DNA of 64,000 nucleotides from an uncultured Acetatifactor sp. (GTDB taxonomy: Bacteria; Bacillota; Clostridia; Lachnospirales; Lachnospiraceae). The DNA is taken from positions 1-64,000 of the forward strand of contig CANPYT010000006.1 in NCBI GenBank assembly GCA_947588705.1, read 5' to 3'. The position numbers and the translations under genes were made by a program. The notes beneath the pieces are model-generated. The model searched no databases and was not told the origin of the DNA. It worked only from the letters and a program-made list of their open reading frames with translations. Of this stretch, positions 6,900-15,840 are shown piece by piece. Numbering within the stretch: the stretch's first letter is position 1; each line of letters starts with the position of its first letter.

Positions 6900-9134
6900 A
6901 TGGCGGGATACATATTAAAAATTGTGCTGGAGGATACCCATCCTCCCGTGTGGCGTCGCGTGGTCATACCAGAGAGGATTAGTTTTTACGAATTGCATCT
7001 TGTGATCCAATGCCTTTTTGGGTGGGAAAACTATCATTTGCATAGCTTCAGCATTCCGTCGGAAGATATTTTTATTGGGGAGGAAGAAAGCTTCGGTTTT
7101 GGAAATGAAAATTATCCAGAAGCGATGACGCCTGTAGAACGCTTTTTGCTGGATTATAGTTGGATTCGATATACTTACGATTTTGGAGATGACTGGAGCC
7201 ATAAGATCATCTTTGAAAAAATAGACGAAAGCTATAAGGAAAGGTATGCAACGCTGCTTAAGGCAAAAGGAGACAATTTCGAGGAAGATACGGGAGGCGT
7301 ATGGGAAAATGGCGGGGATGGAGGAGTCCGTCGGCCTTTTGATGTTCAGGCGGTAACAGAAAGCCTGAGAAAACATGTTTTCCCGATGCACGATGGAGCA
7401 TCTTCTCATAAACGCGAATTGTCTCCGATGGAGCGCAAAATAGAGAGCTGGAAGCAATTCTGTGAAAAGAGCTTTCGGCAGGCGGAAGAGCGAGAGGACG
7501 CAAAAGGCGGAAAAGCCAGAGAAGAAAAAGTTCAGAGCAAGGACAGCGGAGACGGTGGTTATACTCAGATGATCCTTCCATTTTTGAAACAAGAGGAGCT
7601 GGAAGAGCCGGATTATGTCCTGGAGATCGTTCCCGGTACTAAAAGCTGTGCTGAACTGCTGCGCACCCTGGGCTTGCAGGAGGCTAAGGACTATTGCAAA
7701 TACCTTCAGATCCCGTATTTGGACAGCTGGACCAAAACGCAGATGACAAGCGCGGTCGCGCAGGAACTATGTGCTCATCCGGAATATGTGCTATATGTTT
7801 TGCATGAAGAGGAATTCAGGGAATATCTGCATCTGGCAGGTCTGCCGAACGGCAGGCTGGAGAAACTGCCGGAAAGAGACACGCTCATCAAGGCTTTTGA
7901 AATTGGGTTGGCGGATATCCGGGTAGAAAAGAGGAAAGGAAAAACGAGGGCGACGCTCTCGTTTGCCACGGATATTTCTCCTTTGTTATGCTCTCTGCCT
8001 GCCGCCCTCCGAAAACAGACCTATCGGGATCTGAGACGTTTTTCGGAAAAACTGAAAACGCTTGTCCTTGCGTATGGCCTGATCGATTTTGACAGTCTGA
8101 GGGGCATGTTTCAGAGTGTTTATCGTACTGTGGTTGCACGAGAGGATTTCTATCGTTATGTATACTGGCACGGGAGATTCAACGATCTGCTGCAGACCCT
8201 TTACCGGACGAATTCAGGAAAGGCGTATGCGGCGGCGATGCAGTTGGACGCGGAATACATCATGGTGAGGATGCTGTTTTATTCGAAAGGTTTAGAGTAT
8301 GTTTCTTTTTCTGAAAAGGAACTGCGTGAAATGGCCGGCAATATTTCCGAGAGAAGCGCTTGGGTAGAAGTGCTGTATGGTATTCTGGTGTATAGACTTG
8401 GGCTCTCGGGAGAAACATCAGCCGTTATTCTTGAATTCATTTTCCTGAAAGTCATAGAGGGACGGCCTCTGTCTTATGTGATAGGGAGTATGTTGCATGT
8501 ATTGCCTGTGGAGCCGGAGCTTTCTGATCTCTGCGATTTGTGGTGCGCTGCGGCAGGTCTGCTGTTGGAGCTGGAGCTGCCGATGCTGAAGGGAAGAAGC
8601 CGTCAGCAGTACGCAGAGGAAAAAAGAATCTCAGCATGGGATATTGACATGGCTGAGGGGAATAAGAAGCCTGTTCATGCAAAAGAGGGCCATATGTATG
8701 AGTTTGATTGTTCCATTCAGGAGGCGATGTTCCAGGCTGTGGGTTTTGCGGATGAGCAGGATATAAAGCGGCTAGAAACGTATCTGCAAAAGGAAAAGAT
8801 CCATTCAGAGGAATTTCTTTATCTTCTGGCCGAAGCCGATATAATCGGCTGTCGGTTCCAGGATGCGGATTCTTTGATCTGTCAGCTCAGAAAGAGCTCG
8901 TCTCGCGGGAGAAGGGGAGCTGAGGTGCTTCAGGAAAGGCTGGAGACGGGTATTGATGTGATGGATGAGCCGGAGGAAGAGGATGATTTTTACAGGGAAG
9001 TCTGGCTGCCCCCGATTTCTCAGACCTATGTCAGGGAAAATCCTAAAATAGGCAGAAATGACCCCTGCCCATGCGGGTCAGGGAAAAAATACAAAAAATG
9101 CTGTGGAAGATCCCAAGAAAGTATTATGAGATGA
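6900..9134 (+). CDS. pRiA4b ORF-3-like protein with C-terminal SEC-C zinc motif
   Basis: 744 residues. The first 120 ([18 protein letters not shown]...[11 protein letters not shown]) are a pRiA4b ORF-3 domain, also called the IS1096 passenger TnpR-like domain. The long middle (about 200-690) is mostly helical and unrecognised. The last 30 residues carry [19 protein letters not shown], the SEC-C zinc-binding motif found in SecA and many accessory proteins. ATG 6900 is preferred because AAGGAAGG lies 11 bases before it; ATG 6867 has none. Function unknown. The gene sits between two copies of the Rpn tail and is probably mobile cargo. Confidence 0.8.
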   Translation: MAGYILKIVLEDTHPPVWRRVVIPERISFYELHLVIQCLFGWENYHLHSFSIPSEDIFIGEEESFGFGNENYPEAMTPVERFLLDYSWIRYTYDFGDDWSHKIIFEKIDESYKERYATLLKAKGDNFEEDTGGVWENGGDGGVRRPFDVQAVTESLRKHVFPMHDGASSHKRELSPMERKIESWKQFCEKSFRQAEEREDAKGGKAREEKVQSKDSGDGGYTQMILPFLKQEELEEPDYVLEIVPGTKSCAELLRTLGLQEAKDYCKYLQIPYLDSWTKTQMTSAVAQELCAHPEYVLYVLHEEEFREYLHLAGLPNGRLEKLPERDTLIKAFEIGLADIRVEKRKGKTRATLSFATDISPLLCSLPAALRKQTYRDLRRFSEKLKTLVLAYGLIDFDSLRGMFQSVYRTVVAREDFYRYVYWHGRFNDLLQTLYRTNSGKAYAAAMQLDAEYIMVRMLFYSKGLEYVSFSEKELREMAGNISERSAWVEVLYGILVYRLGLSGETSAVILEFIFLKVIEGRPLSYVIGSMLHVLPVEPELSDLCDLWCAAAGLLLELELPMLKGRSRQQYAEEKRISAWDIDMAEGNKKPVHAKEGHMYEFDCSIQEAMFQAVGFADEQDIKRLETYLQKEKIHSEEFLYLLAEADIIGCRFQDADSLICQLRKSSSRGRRGAEVLQERLETGIDVMDEPEEEDDFYREVWLPPISQTYVRENPKIGRNDPCPCGSGKKYKKCCGRSQESIMR

Positions 9135-9250
9135 CAAGTGTTTTCTTGCCCTATGCTATAAGCAGGATGCCTGCCCTATTTTAAGCATTTTGTGGTAAAA
9201 TATCATAGTGAAAATAAGAAGTGGTATGCTAGAGTAAAAAGGAGGAGCAC

Positions 9251-9676
9251 ATGATGAAGAAAAAATATACATTGAAGGTATTTCCGGCAGGGGCTGGAAG
9301 GGAGGTTTACCGGGTAATTGAAATATCGGGCGAGCATTCACTGGATGATTTATGTGGGGTAATTCTGTCGGCTTTTGGTTTTATAGATGAACATCTGTAT
9401 GAATTCTGCATGGATAACAGGATGTATAGTAAGTATAGTTATCAGTCGGATCCGGAAAATGGTGAACCTTCAACAAAAGTAAAACTTGATAAAATAGGTC
9501 TTGTGATGAAGCAAAAATTTTCTCTTCACTATGATTTTGGGGATGACTGGATGTTTACAATTACGGTACAAAACATAACAGAGACAGCAGAAAAGATTGC
9601 CCCTAATGTGATCAAAGAAAAAGGTTCCATAGAACAATATCCAGAGTGGGATGAAGAGGAAGACGATTACGAATAA
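9251..9676 (+). CDS. Single-domain pRiA4b ORF-3-like protein
   Basis: 141 residues formed by one pRiA4b domain: YTLKVFPAGAGREVYRVIEI at the start, then LDDLCGVILSAFGF and the signature LHYDFGDDWMFTITV. It lacks the long middle and SEC-C parts of the gene before it and ends in an acidic tail (EWDEEEDDYE). A strong RBS (AAAGGAGGAGCAC) precedes ATG 9251. Its TAA overlaps the ATG of the truncated Rpn tail (TAATG). Function unknown. Confidence 0.75.
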   Translation: MMKKKYTLKVFPAGAGREVYRVIEISGEHSLDDLCGVILSAFGFIDEHLYEFCMDNRMYSKYSYQSDPENGEPSTKVKLDKIGLVMKQKFSLHYDFGDDWMFTITVQNITETAEKIAPNVIKEKGSIEQYPEWDEEEDDYE

Positions 9677-9993
9677 TGCTTAGTACGGAGGAGGAACTGG
9701 ATATGTTGGAAATGGAAACGAAGAATCCGGGGATATTGGAAGCGATCAAAGAGGTCAGGGTCATGAGTCTTAGAAAGACGTTGCGAATGATATATGAGGC
9801 GAAAATGAAGGAGATTCGCGACAGAGACGCCAGAGAGGATTATGTGTGGAATGAGGGGCGTCGTGCAGGTGAAGACAGGCTCGGGCAGCTGCATGAAAAA
9901 CTTATCGAAGATCGGCGGCTCAAGGACCTGGAAAGATCTGTAAAGGACTCTAAGTATCGGGAGCGGCTTTATAAAGAGTATGGAATAAAGTAG
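9676..9993 (+). pseudogene. Truncated second Rpn copy (C-terminal tail only)
   Basis: The frame reproduces the last 100 residues of the Rpn nuclease at 5961 with few changes (TETK to MEMETK region; GRAQGLVEGEDRLRQ shortened to GRRAGEDRLGQ). The nuclease core is absent, so it cannot be catalytic. Its start is joined to the preceding stop, so it may still be translated as a free coiled-coil tail. Confidence 0.8.
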
Positions 9994-10031
9994 GCCGATG
10001 CCTGTGTTTTTCTTTTTCGGTGCCGGTATAC
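9683..10031 (+). repeat. Direct repeat, copy 2 (Rpn tail)
   Basis: Second copy of 6478-6838. Homology begins at GTACGGAGGAGG and ends at TGCCGGTATAC, after which the sequences part. Confidence 0.9.
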
Positions 10032-10150
10032 CCAGTGGGAACGTTAGGAAAAGTCTGCTGGATTTATAGAGGCGAAGGATGATATTAGCGAACAAAGCTT
10101 ATCGGTAAGTCGGGAGAGGGTTCTGCAACGGCTAACGGGGAGGGATTCCA

Positions 10151-10285
10151 GTGAGAGGATTGTTTCCCGAGGCAGTAAAGTCCGAAGCAGTAAAGTCCGA
10201 AACAGTAAAGTCCGAGGCAGGATGGATCAGCCTGGAGGATGCGAAGAAGATATATGCGGAGAAGATATATGCGGAGAAGATATAG
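10151..10285 (+). CDS. Possible 44-residue repeat peptide
   Basis: GTG start 7 bases after GGGGAGGG. The frame reads VRGLFPEAVKSEAVKSE, one more VKSE unit, then SLEDAKKIYAEKIYAEKI and TAG. Both repeat types have 15-base periods, so copy-number changes keep the frame. Good RBS but no recognisable family; could equally be a chance reading of a repeat. Confidence 0.3.
   Translation: MRGLFPEAVKSEAVKSETVKSEAGWISLEDAKKIYAEKIYAEKI
10169..10281 (+). repeat. Two 15-bp tandem repeats
   Basis: GAAGCAGTAAAGTCC-like units repeat about 3.5 times (10169-10223), then AAGATATATGCGGAG units about three times (10239-10281). Confidence 0.85.
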
Positions 10286-10542
10286 GAATGGCGGCTGACA
10301 GGGATGATTCTCTGTTGGCCGTTGTTTTTTTCTGCGGGCAGTGAGCCAAGCGGACGTGCTTGCACATCTATTTGGCAACTGCCGCAAGGGGCGTTGTGTG
10401 CCAGTGACATACGTTCAGCGCTGACCGAAGCGGAGCGTAGGCCCAATACTCTGCCCTTTGGAGCGAACGGACTAAGAACAAGCTAAGTCATGTCGTGCAG
10501 CTTGCTTCGGGGGATTTGATTTTCAGGAAAAAAGGAAATTGG

Positions 10543-10572
10543 TATAATAAACATGACATATAGATGTCATGT
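10543..10572 (+). promoter_or_regulatory. Promoter and perfect palindromic operator of the WYL regulator
   Basis: An extended -10 (TGGTATAAT; hexamer 10543-10548) is followed at once by ACATGACAT-ATAG-ATGTCATGT (10551-10572), a perfect 9-bp inverted repeat lying over the expected transcription start. YafY/WYL regulators bind such dyads, so autorepression is likely. A mutated copy stands at 3152-3181. Confidence 0.7.
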
Positions 10573-10608
10573 TGAGTTTGCTATGATAAGAATGGGACGG
10601 GAAAAGTT

Positions 10609-11535
10609 ATGAAGATAGACAGGCTGATCGGGATATTGTCGGTCTTGCTGCAGGAAGAAAAGACAACTGCGCCTGAGCTGGCGGAGAAGTTTGAGGTTTC
10701 AAGAAGAACGATAAACCGGGATATCGAGGATCTCTGCAAAGCGGGGATCCCAATCAGAACGGTACAGGGAACAGGCGGCGGCATCCGTATCATGGACGGA
10801 TACCGGATGGACAGGCGGCTTTTGACATCAAAGGATATGCAGATGATCCTTGCGGGGCTTAGGAGCCTTGACAGCGTGAGCGGCAGCAGATATTACAGCC
10901 AGCTGATGGAAAAGCTGCAGGCAGGCTCTTCAAAATTTGTAAGCGGCAGGGATTTTATGCTGATCGATCTGTCTTCCTGGTATAAGGGCGCCCTCGCCCC
11001 GAAAATAGAGATGATACAGGACGCCATTGAGAACAGGCGGCTGCTTGGTTTCAGGTACTATGCTCCGTCGGGGGAGAGTATCCGGACGATCGAGCCATAT
11101 TATCTGGTATATAAATGGACAAGTTGGTATGTATGGGGCTGGTGCGGGAAACGCAAAGATTTTCGGCTGTTTAAGCTGAACCGCATGGAGCAGTTGTCTG
11201 TTTCGGATAATACCTTTGTGTGCCGGGAGGTATCGATGCCGGATCTGTCCAATGAAAAGATATTTCCGGGAGGCATCAGGGTGAAGGCTCTTTTTGATCC
11301 GGATGTGAAGTGGCGTCTGGTGGAAGAGTTTGGCCCCAGCTGCTTTACCGAGACGGATGACGGGCGCCTGCTTTTTCAGGCAGATTATACGGATAGGGAG
11401 AATCTTATTACATGGATCCTGACCTTCGGGGAAAAGGCGGAGGTGCTGGAACCGGCGGAAGTGCGGGAGAGGATCTGCCATATAGCGGAGGCTATGGGGA
11501 AAACTTATGGGAGGGACCAATCATATGAAGTATGA
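10609..11535 (+). CDS. HTH-11/WYL-domain transcriptional regulator
   Basis: 308 residues. Residues 5-60 form a DeoR/YafY-type winged helix (LIGILSVLLQEEKTTAPELAEKFEVSRRTINRDIEDL). A WYL domain spans about 130-215 (RLLGFRYYAPSGE...RTIEPYYLVYKWTSWYVWGWC), followed by a WCX-type C-terminal region. WYL domains sense nucleic-acid or nucleotide ligands in several phage-defence and DNA-damage regulators. The palindrome just upstream fits autoregulation. The gene overlaps the next one by 11 bases, so the two are co-translated. Confidence 0.9.
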   Translation: MKIDRLIGILSVLLQEEKTTAPELAEKFEVSRRTINRDIEDLCKAGIPIRTVQGTGGGIRIMDGYRMDRRLLTSKDMQMILAGLRSLDSVSGSRYYSQLMEKLQAGSSKFVSGRDFMLIDLSSWYKGALAPKIEMIQDAIENRRLLGFRYYAPSGESIRTIEPYYLVYKWTSWYVWGWCGKRKDFRLFKLNRMEQLSVSDNTFVCREVSMPDLSNEKIFPGGIRVKALFDPDVKWRLVEEFGPSCFTETDDGRLLFQADYTDRENLITWILTFGEKAEVLEPAEVRERICHIAEAMGKTYGRDQSYEV

Positions 11536-12178
11536 ATGGCTGGACGAGTATCTGATGGAAAAACCGGGTGTGACCAGAGATCTGCAAAAGGACTGGAACT
11601 GGATGCGGTATCAGATCGGCGGGAAAATGTTTGCCGCGGTGTGCATGGACTGGAATGGCAATCCTTATTATATTACGCTGAAACTGGAGCCGCTGGAGGG
11701 CGATTTCCTGCGGAGGCAGTATGAGGATATCATTCCCGGCTATTATATGAACAAAATGCACTGGAATTCGGTGAAAGCCGACGGCAATGTGCCGGATGAT
11801 CTTCTGAAAGACCTGTTGGATCAGTCCTATCGGATCGTACTGGGAAGCCTGAGCAGGAAAAAGCAGAAAGAAATTCTGGAGACAGCAGAAAAGGACGGCC
11901 TGATCAGTTGCTGCGGTGCGGATTGTGCCGCCTGCTATTGTTATGGGGAAATGTGTCAAGGCTGCAATACGGTATGCGGGAAGGTATTCCATGCGCCGGA
12001 GGGAAAGGAATGTCCTATTTATGCCTGCTGCAGGATTCAAAACGGCTTTTCTTCCTGCGGTGAGTGCGGAAAGATTCCCTGCGGGTTGATCTTGGGAACG
12101 AGGGATCCGAGTTTGTCTGAAGAGGAATTTATGCAGACAGTGTCAGACAGAGTAAACCGGCTGAAGGGGAGGCGATGA
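11525..12178 (+). CDS. MmcQ/YjbR-like plus DUF3795-type Cys-rich protein
   Basis: 217 residues in two parts. Residues 1-110 (WLDEYLMEKPGVTRDLQKDWNW...FAAVC) resemble the MmcQ/YjbR fold. Residues 120-190 are cysteine-rich (ISCCGADCAACYCYGEMCQGC...ECPIYACC...CGECGKIPCG), fitting DUF3795, a likely metal- or cluster-binding domain. ATG 11525 is chosen because GGGAGGG lies 9 bases upstream; it overlaps the WYL gene's stop. Such DUF3795 genes often follow WYL or MerR regulators. Function unknown. Confidence 0.75.
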   Translation: MKYEWLDEYLMEKPGVTRDLQKDWNWMRYQIGGKMFAAVCMDWNGNPYYITLKLEPLEGDFLRRQYEDIIPGYYMNKMHWNSVKADGNVPDDLLKDLLDQSYRIVLGSLSRKKQKEILETAEKDGLISCCGADCAACYCYGEMCQGCNTVCGKVFHAPEGKECPIYACCRIQNGFSSCGECGKIPCGLILGTRDPSLSEEEFMQTVSDRVNRLKGRR

Positions 12179-12239
12179 AAATGACAATATCTCGTTTGCC
12201 AGGGCTTTTTTGAGGTCAATTTTGATGGCGATTCGCCCC

Positions 12240-12268
12240 TTGACGCGTTACAAAAGATAATCTATAAT
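12240..12268 (+). promoter_or_regulatory. Sigma-A promoter of the yicC operon
   Basis: TTGACG (12240-12245), 17-bp spacer, perfect TATAAT (12263-12268), 48 bases before the yicC start codon. Confidence 0.85.
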
Positions 12269-12315
12269 AAAATGAAGTGTGGCAATGTTATTCCATTGCC
12301 CGGATGGGGGTCCAG

Positions 12316-13194
12316 ATGATAAAAAGCATGACGGGTTTCGGCAGATGCGAAATCGTCGAGAACAGCAGGAAGATCACGGTAGAGATGAAATCAGTGAATC
12401 ATCGCTATCTGGATGTGAATATCAAGATGCCAAAAGCGCTGAGTTACTTTGAGTCCGCTATCCGTGGGGAACTGAAAAATTATATTGCCCGCGGCAAGGT
12501 GGATGTGTTTATCACCTATGAAGATCTCTCGGAAAAGACGTCTTCTGTCCGCTATAACCGCCAGGTGGCGGCGGAATACCTGGGCTACCTCCGGCAGATG
12601 GCGGAAGAGTTTGGGCTGGAAGACGATATCCGCGTTTCGACTCTGTCAAAATGTCCGGAAGTCCTTACGATGGAGGAAGCCGGGACGGACGAAGAAGAAC
12701 TCTGGAAGGAGCTTCAGAAGGCGATCCAGGGGGCGGCGGGGATATTTGTGGAATCCCGGGTCGCGGAGGGAGAACATCTCCGGGTCGATCTGACGGAAAA
12801 GCTGGACGGTATGCTGGAACTTGTGGATCATATTGCGGAGCGCTCGCCAAAGATGCTGGAGGAATACCGGCGGAAACTGGAAGAGAAGGTGCGGGAGCTT
12901 TTGCAGGACACAGCCGTGGACGAAAGCAGGCTCCTGACGGAGGTCACAATCTTTGCCGACAGGGTCTGTGTGGACGAGGAGATCGTCCGGCTGCGGAGCC
13001 ACATCGGGATCACGAAGGCAACGCTGACAGAGGGCGGCTCCATAGGGCGGAAGCTGGATTTTATCGCCCAGGAGATGAACCGGGAGGCAAATACTATCCT
13101 GTCAAAGGCGAATGACCTGGAAATCTCCAACTATGCCATTGAGCTTAAGACGGAGATCGAAAAAGTTCGGGAACAGATCCAGAATATTGAGTAG
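12316..13194 (+). CDS. yicC: YicC-family endoribonuclease
   Basis: 292 residues starting MIKSMTGFGR, the invariant YicC opening, with VEMKSVNHRYLDV next and LEISNYAIELKTEIEKVREQIQN at the end. YicC proteins (YloC in Bacillus) are oligomeric endoribonucleases that act on RNA ends and small RNAs. ATG 12316 with GGGGG upstream is chosen over the longer frame from 12277. It leads a conserved Clostridia cluster with remA, gmk and rpoZ, driven by the promoter at 12240. Confidence 0.92.
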   Translation: MIKSMTGFGRCEIVENSRKITVEMKSVNHRYLDVNIKMPKALSYFESAIRGELKNYIARGKVDVFITYEDLSEKTSSVRYNRQVAAEYLGYLRQMAEEFGLEDDIRVSTLSKCPEVLTMEEAGTDEEELWKELQKAIQGAAGIFVESRVAEGEHLRVDLTEKLDGMLELVDHIAERSPKMLEEYRRKLEEKVRELLQDTAVDESRLLTEVTIFADRVCVDEEIVRLRSHIGITKATLTEGGSIGRKLDFIAQEMNREANTILSKANDLEISNYAIELKTEIEKVREQIQNIE

Positions 13195-13241
13195 GGCTGT
13201 GACCGGTCGCATGAAAAACGGAAAGGTTGGGAAGCGGCAGA

Positions 13242-13511
13242 ATGCTGATTCATATCGGATTTGGAAATATTGTGAATACGGCTAAGATCATCGCTATCGT
13301 CAGCCCCGATGCGGCTCCCATAAAGCGTCTGGTGCAGAACGCAAAGGAGAAAGGGCTGGCTGTCGATGCCACTCAGGGGAGAAAGACCAAGGCGGTCCTG
13401 GTCATGGAGAATAACCAAGTGGTTTTGTCCGCGCTGCTTCCGGAGACGATAGCGGGCCGTGTGCAGTCTCTGCGGGGGGAAGACGCGGAGCGGATGGAAG
13501 AGGAAGAATAG
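13242..13511 (+). CDS. remA: RemA-like DNA-binding protein (DUF370)
   Basis: 89 residues starting LIHIGFGNIVNTAKIIAIVSPDAAPIKRL, diagnostic for the RemA/YlzA family; TQGRKTKAVLVMENNQVVLSALLPETI completes the fold. In Bacillus subtilis RemA forms DNA-wrapping oligomers that activate biofilm matrix genes and affect osmoprotection. The place between yicC and gmk is conserved across Firmicutes. ATG 13242 is used rather than an upstream alternative. Confidence 0.92.
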   Translation: MLIHIGFGNIVNTAKIIAIVSPDAAPIKRLVQNAKEKGLAVDATQGRKTKAVLVMENNQVVLSALLPETIAGRVQSLRGEDAERMEEEE

Positions 13512-13541
13512 AGAGTTTAAGAGGGTTTAGGTGAGGAAAAT

Positions 13542-14177
13542 ATGGAACAGAAAGGGATCTTAATGGTTTTGTCCGGTTTTTCCGGGGCAGGGAAGGGAAC
13601 GTTAGTGAAGGCGCTGCTGAAAAAGTACGGGAATTATGCGCTGTCCATCTCCATGACCACTCGTGCGCCTAGGGAGGGGGAACAAAACGGCGTAGAATAT
13701 TTTTTCACCGATAAGAAACACTTTGAGGAGACTATCAAGCAGAACGGCCTGATCGAGTATGCGCCATACTGTGGGAATTACTATGGAACGCCCAGGGCGT
13801 ATGTGGAGGAGCAGATGGCCGCCGGCAAAAATGTGATTCTGGAGATCGAGCTCCAGGGGGCCTTGAAGATCAAAGAAAAATTTCCTGAGAGCCTGCTGAT
13901 TTTTGTGACGCCGCCCAGCGCGGAGGAGCTGAGGCGCAGGCTGGAGAAGAGGGGCACTGAGAGCCCGGAAGTGATCGCCCGGAGGCTGGCCCGGGCTGCG
14001 GAGGAATCAGAAGGCGTGGAAGCCTATGATTATATTGTGGTAAACGATGACCTGGATGTGTGCGTGGAGGAGATCCACAGGCTTGTGGAGGCCGCACGCA
14101 GGGCACCGGTCAGGCAAAGGGAATTCATAAATGAAATCAGAAAGGAACTGAAAAGTTTCGTGAAAGGAGTAGAATAA
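13542..14177 (+). CDS. gmk: Guanylate kinase
   Basis: 211 residues. P-loop at GFSGAGKGT (about 12-20), then SISMTTRAPREGEQNGVEYFF (GMP-binding) and a lid region with RRRLEKRGTES. Phosphorylates GMP to GDP in nucleotide supply. Its stop is followed two bases later by rpoZ, with the RBS AAAGGAG inside the gmk end. Confidence 0.96.
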   Translation: MEQKGILMVLSGFSGAGKGTLVKALLKKYGNYALSISMTTRAPREGEQNGVEYFFTDKKHFEETIKQNGLIEYAPYCGNYYGTPRAYVEEQMAAGKNVILEIELQGALKIKEKFPESLLIFVTPPSAEELRRRLEKRGTESPEVIARRLARAAEESEGVEAYDYIVVNDDLDVCVEEIHRLVEAARRAPVRQREFINEIRKELKSFVKGVE

Positions 14178-14178
14178 T

Positions 14179-14412
14179 ATGTTACATCCCTCTTATTCTG
14201 ACCTGATGAAGGTGGTAAACAGTGAAGTGGAGCCCGGCGAGGCGCCGGTAGTAAACAGCCGGTATTCGATCGTGATGGCTACGTCAAAAAGGGCGCGTCA
14301 GATCATTTCCGGCGAGGAGCCGCTGGTGGAAGGAAAAGACAGAAAGGCGCTCTCCGTGGCGGTGGAGGAATTGAACCAGGGAAAGATCAAAATCCTTGGC
14401 GACGAGGAATAG
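14179..14412 (+). CDS. rpoZ: RNA polymerase omega subunit
   Basis: 77 residues with PSYSDLMKVVN near the start and VNSRYSIVMATSKRARQII, the conserved omega core that contacts beta-prime. It promotes polymerase assembly. RBS AAAGGAG is 9 bases before ATG. Lies after gmk as usual. Confidence 0.95.
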   Translation: MLHPSYSDLMKVVNSEVEPGEAPVVNSRYSIVMATSKRARQIISGEEPLVEGKDRKALSVAVEELNQGKIKILGDEE

Positions 14413-14466
14413 GACGCCGTATCCCGCCACCGGGCGGCTTTACGGCGCGTGATATCGGGAGCAAGG

Positions 14467-14487
14467 CAGCCGGCGGATGGCCGGCTG
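14467..14487 (+). other. GC-rich stem-loop between rpoZ and rimO
   Basis: CAGCCGGC (14467-14474) pairs with GCCGGCTG (14480-14487) over a five-base loop. No T-run follows, so it may be an attenuating or processing hairpin rather than a terminator. Confidence 0.5.
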
Positions 14488-14511
14488 TCTTAAGTTATCG
14501 GAAGGGTTTTT

Positions 14512-15840
14512 ATGAAAATACTGTTTGTATCTCTGGGCTGTGACAAGAATCTGGTGGATACGGAGATGATGCTGGGGCTGCTCCGGGAGAAAGGGTATTC
14601 CTTTACGGATGATGAAGAGGAAGCGGATATCGCCGTGGTGAACACCTGCTGTTTTATCGGAGACGCCAAGGAGGAGAGCATTGACACGCTGCTGGAGCTG
14701 GGCGGGAGGAAGAAGGCGGGCAGGCTGAAATGCCTGATCGCTGCCGGATGCCTTGCCCAGCGTTACCGGGAGGAGATTCAGAAAGAAATCCCGGAAGTGG
14801 ACGCTGTGGTGGGAACTATGGCGATAGAGGAGATCGGCGCCGCCGTGGAGGAGGCATTGGCAGGGCGGGGACGGGCCCATTACAGGGATCTGGATTCTCC
14901 CCCCGCGGTCGTGCAAAACCGGATCGTGACTACAGGAGGGCATTTCGCCTACCTGAAGATCGCGGAGGGCTGCGGCAAGCGCTGTTCCTATTGCATCATT
15001 CCCAAGGTCAGGGGGAATTACAGAAGCGTACCAATGGAAGCGCTGATATCCCAGGCGGAAAAGCTGGCGGCGGAAGGGGTCAGGGAGCTGATCCTGGTGG
15101 CCCAGGAGACAACGCTGTACGGCGTGGATCTGTACGGGGAGAAGCGGCTGCCTGAACTGCTGCGCAGGCTGGCCGCAATCAGCGGGATCTACTGGATCCG
15201 GCTCCTTTACTGTTACCCGGAGGAGCTCACGGATGAACTGGTGGAAACCATAGCGGCGGAACCAAAGGTATGCCATTACCTGGATATTCCCATCCAACAT
15301 GCCTCCGACCGTGTGCTGCGCCGCATGGGGAGGCGGACTAATCAGGAGGAGCTGCGCCGGCGGATACGGGAGCTCAGGGCCCGGATACCGGATATTTGCC
15401 TGCGGACGACACTGATCAGCGGGTTTCCGGGGGAGACCCAGGAGGATCATGAGGAACTGTATCGTTTTGTAAATGAGATGGAATTTGACAGGCTGGGGGT
15501 GTTTCCCTATTCCCAGGAGGAAGGCACCGTAGCGGCGGAGCTGCCGGAGCAGGTTCCGGACTCCTTGAAGGAGAGCAGGCGTCAGGAATTGATGGAGCTG
15601 CAGCAGGCCATAGCTTTTGAGAAAGCGGAGGATATGGTGGGCCGGGTGCTCACGGTGATGGTGGAGGGAAAGGTAGCCGACGAGGATGTGTATGTGACAC
15701 GGACCTACCGGGATGCGCCCAATGTGGACGGGTATCTGTTCCTGAACACCACGGCGGCCCTGATGACGGGGGATTTTGTGAAAGTGCTGGTCACGGATTC
15801 CAACGAATATGATCTGATAGGAGAGATATATCATGAGTAA
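14512..15840 (+). CDS. rimO: Ribosomal protein S12 methylthiotransferase
   Basis: 442 residues. An N-terminal MTTase domain (KILFVSLGCDKNLVDTEMM; further Cys in NTCCFIGDA and AAGCLAQRY) binds one cluster; the radical SAM motif is AEGCGKRCSYCIIPKVRG (CxxxCxxC); a TRAM domain ends the protein. SLGCDKNLVDxE rather than GCQMN separates RimO from MiaB. It adds a methylthio group to the S12 aspartate. Overlaps pgsA by 8 bases. Confidence 0.95.
   Translation: MKILFVSLGCDKNLVDTEMMLGLLREKGYSFTDDEEEADIAVVNTCCFIGDAKEESIDTLLELGGRKKAGRLKCLIAAGCLAQRYREEIQKEIPEVDAVVGTMAIEEIGAAVEEALAGRGRAHYRDLDSPPAVVQNRIVTTGGHFAYLKIAEGCGKRCSYCIIPKVRGNYRSVPMEALISQAEKLAAEGVRELILVAQETTLYGVDLYGEKRLPELLRRLAAISGIYWIRLLYCYPEELTDELVETIAAEPKVCHYLDIPIQHASDRVLRRMGRRTNQEELRRRIRELRARIPDICLRTTLISGFPGETQEDHEELYRFVNEMEFDRLGVFPYSQEEGTVAAELPEQVPDSLKESRRQELMELQQAIAFEKAEDMVGRVLTVMVEGKVADEDVYVTRTYRDAPNVDGYLFLNTTAALMTGDFVKVLVTDSNEYDLIGEIYHE

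Larger units (their letters stand above)
10032..10542. other. Intergenic region with tandem repeats and a shared stem-loop motif
   Basis: Contains a possible small ORF made of tandem repeats (10151-10285) and a 26-base inverted-repeat motif CAAGCT...AGCTTG at 10479-10504 that has a counterpart at 58371-58396. The rest (10290-10470) shows no recognisable gene. Confidence 0.5.

Noticed and set aside
10304-10486. 60-codon plus-strand ORF
   Set aside because: No RBS, atypical composition, no recognisable motif.
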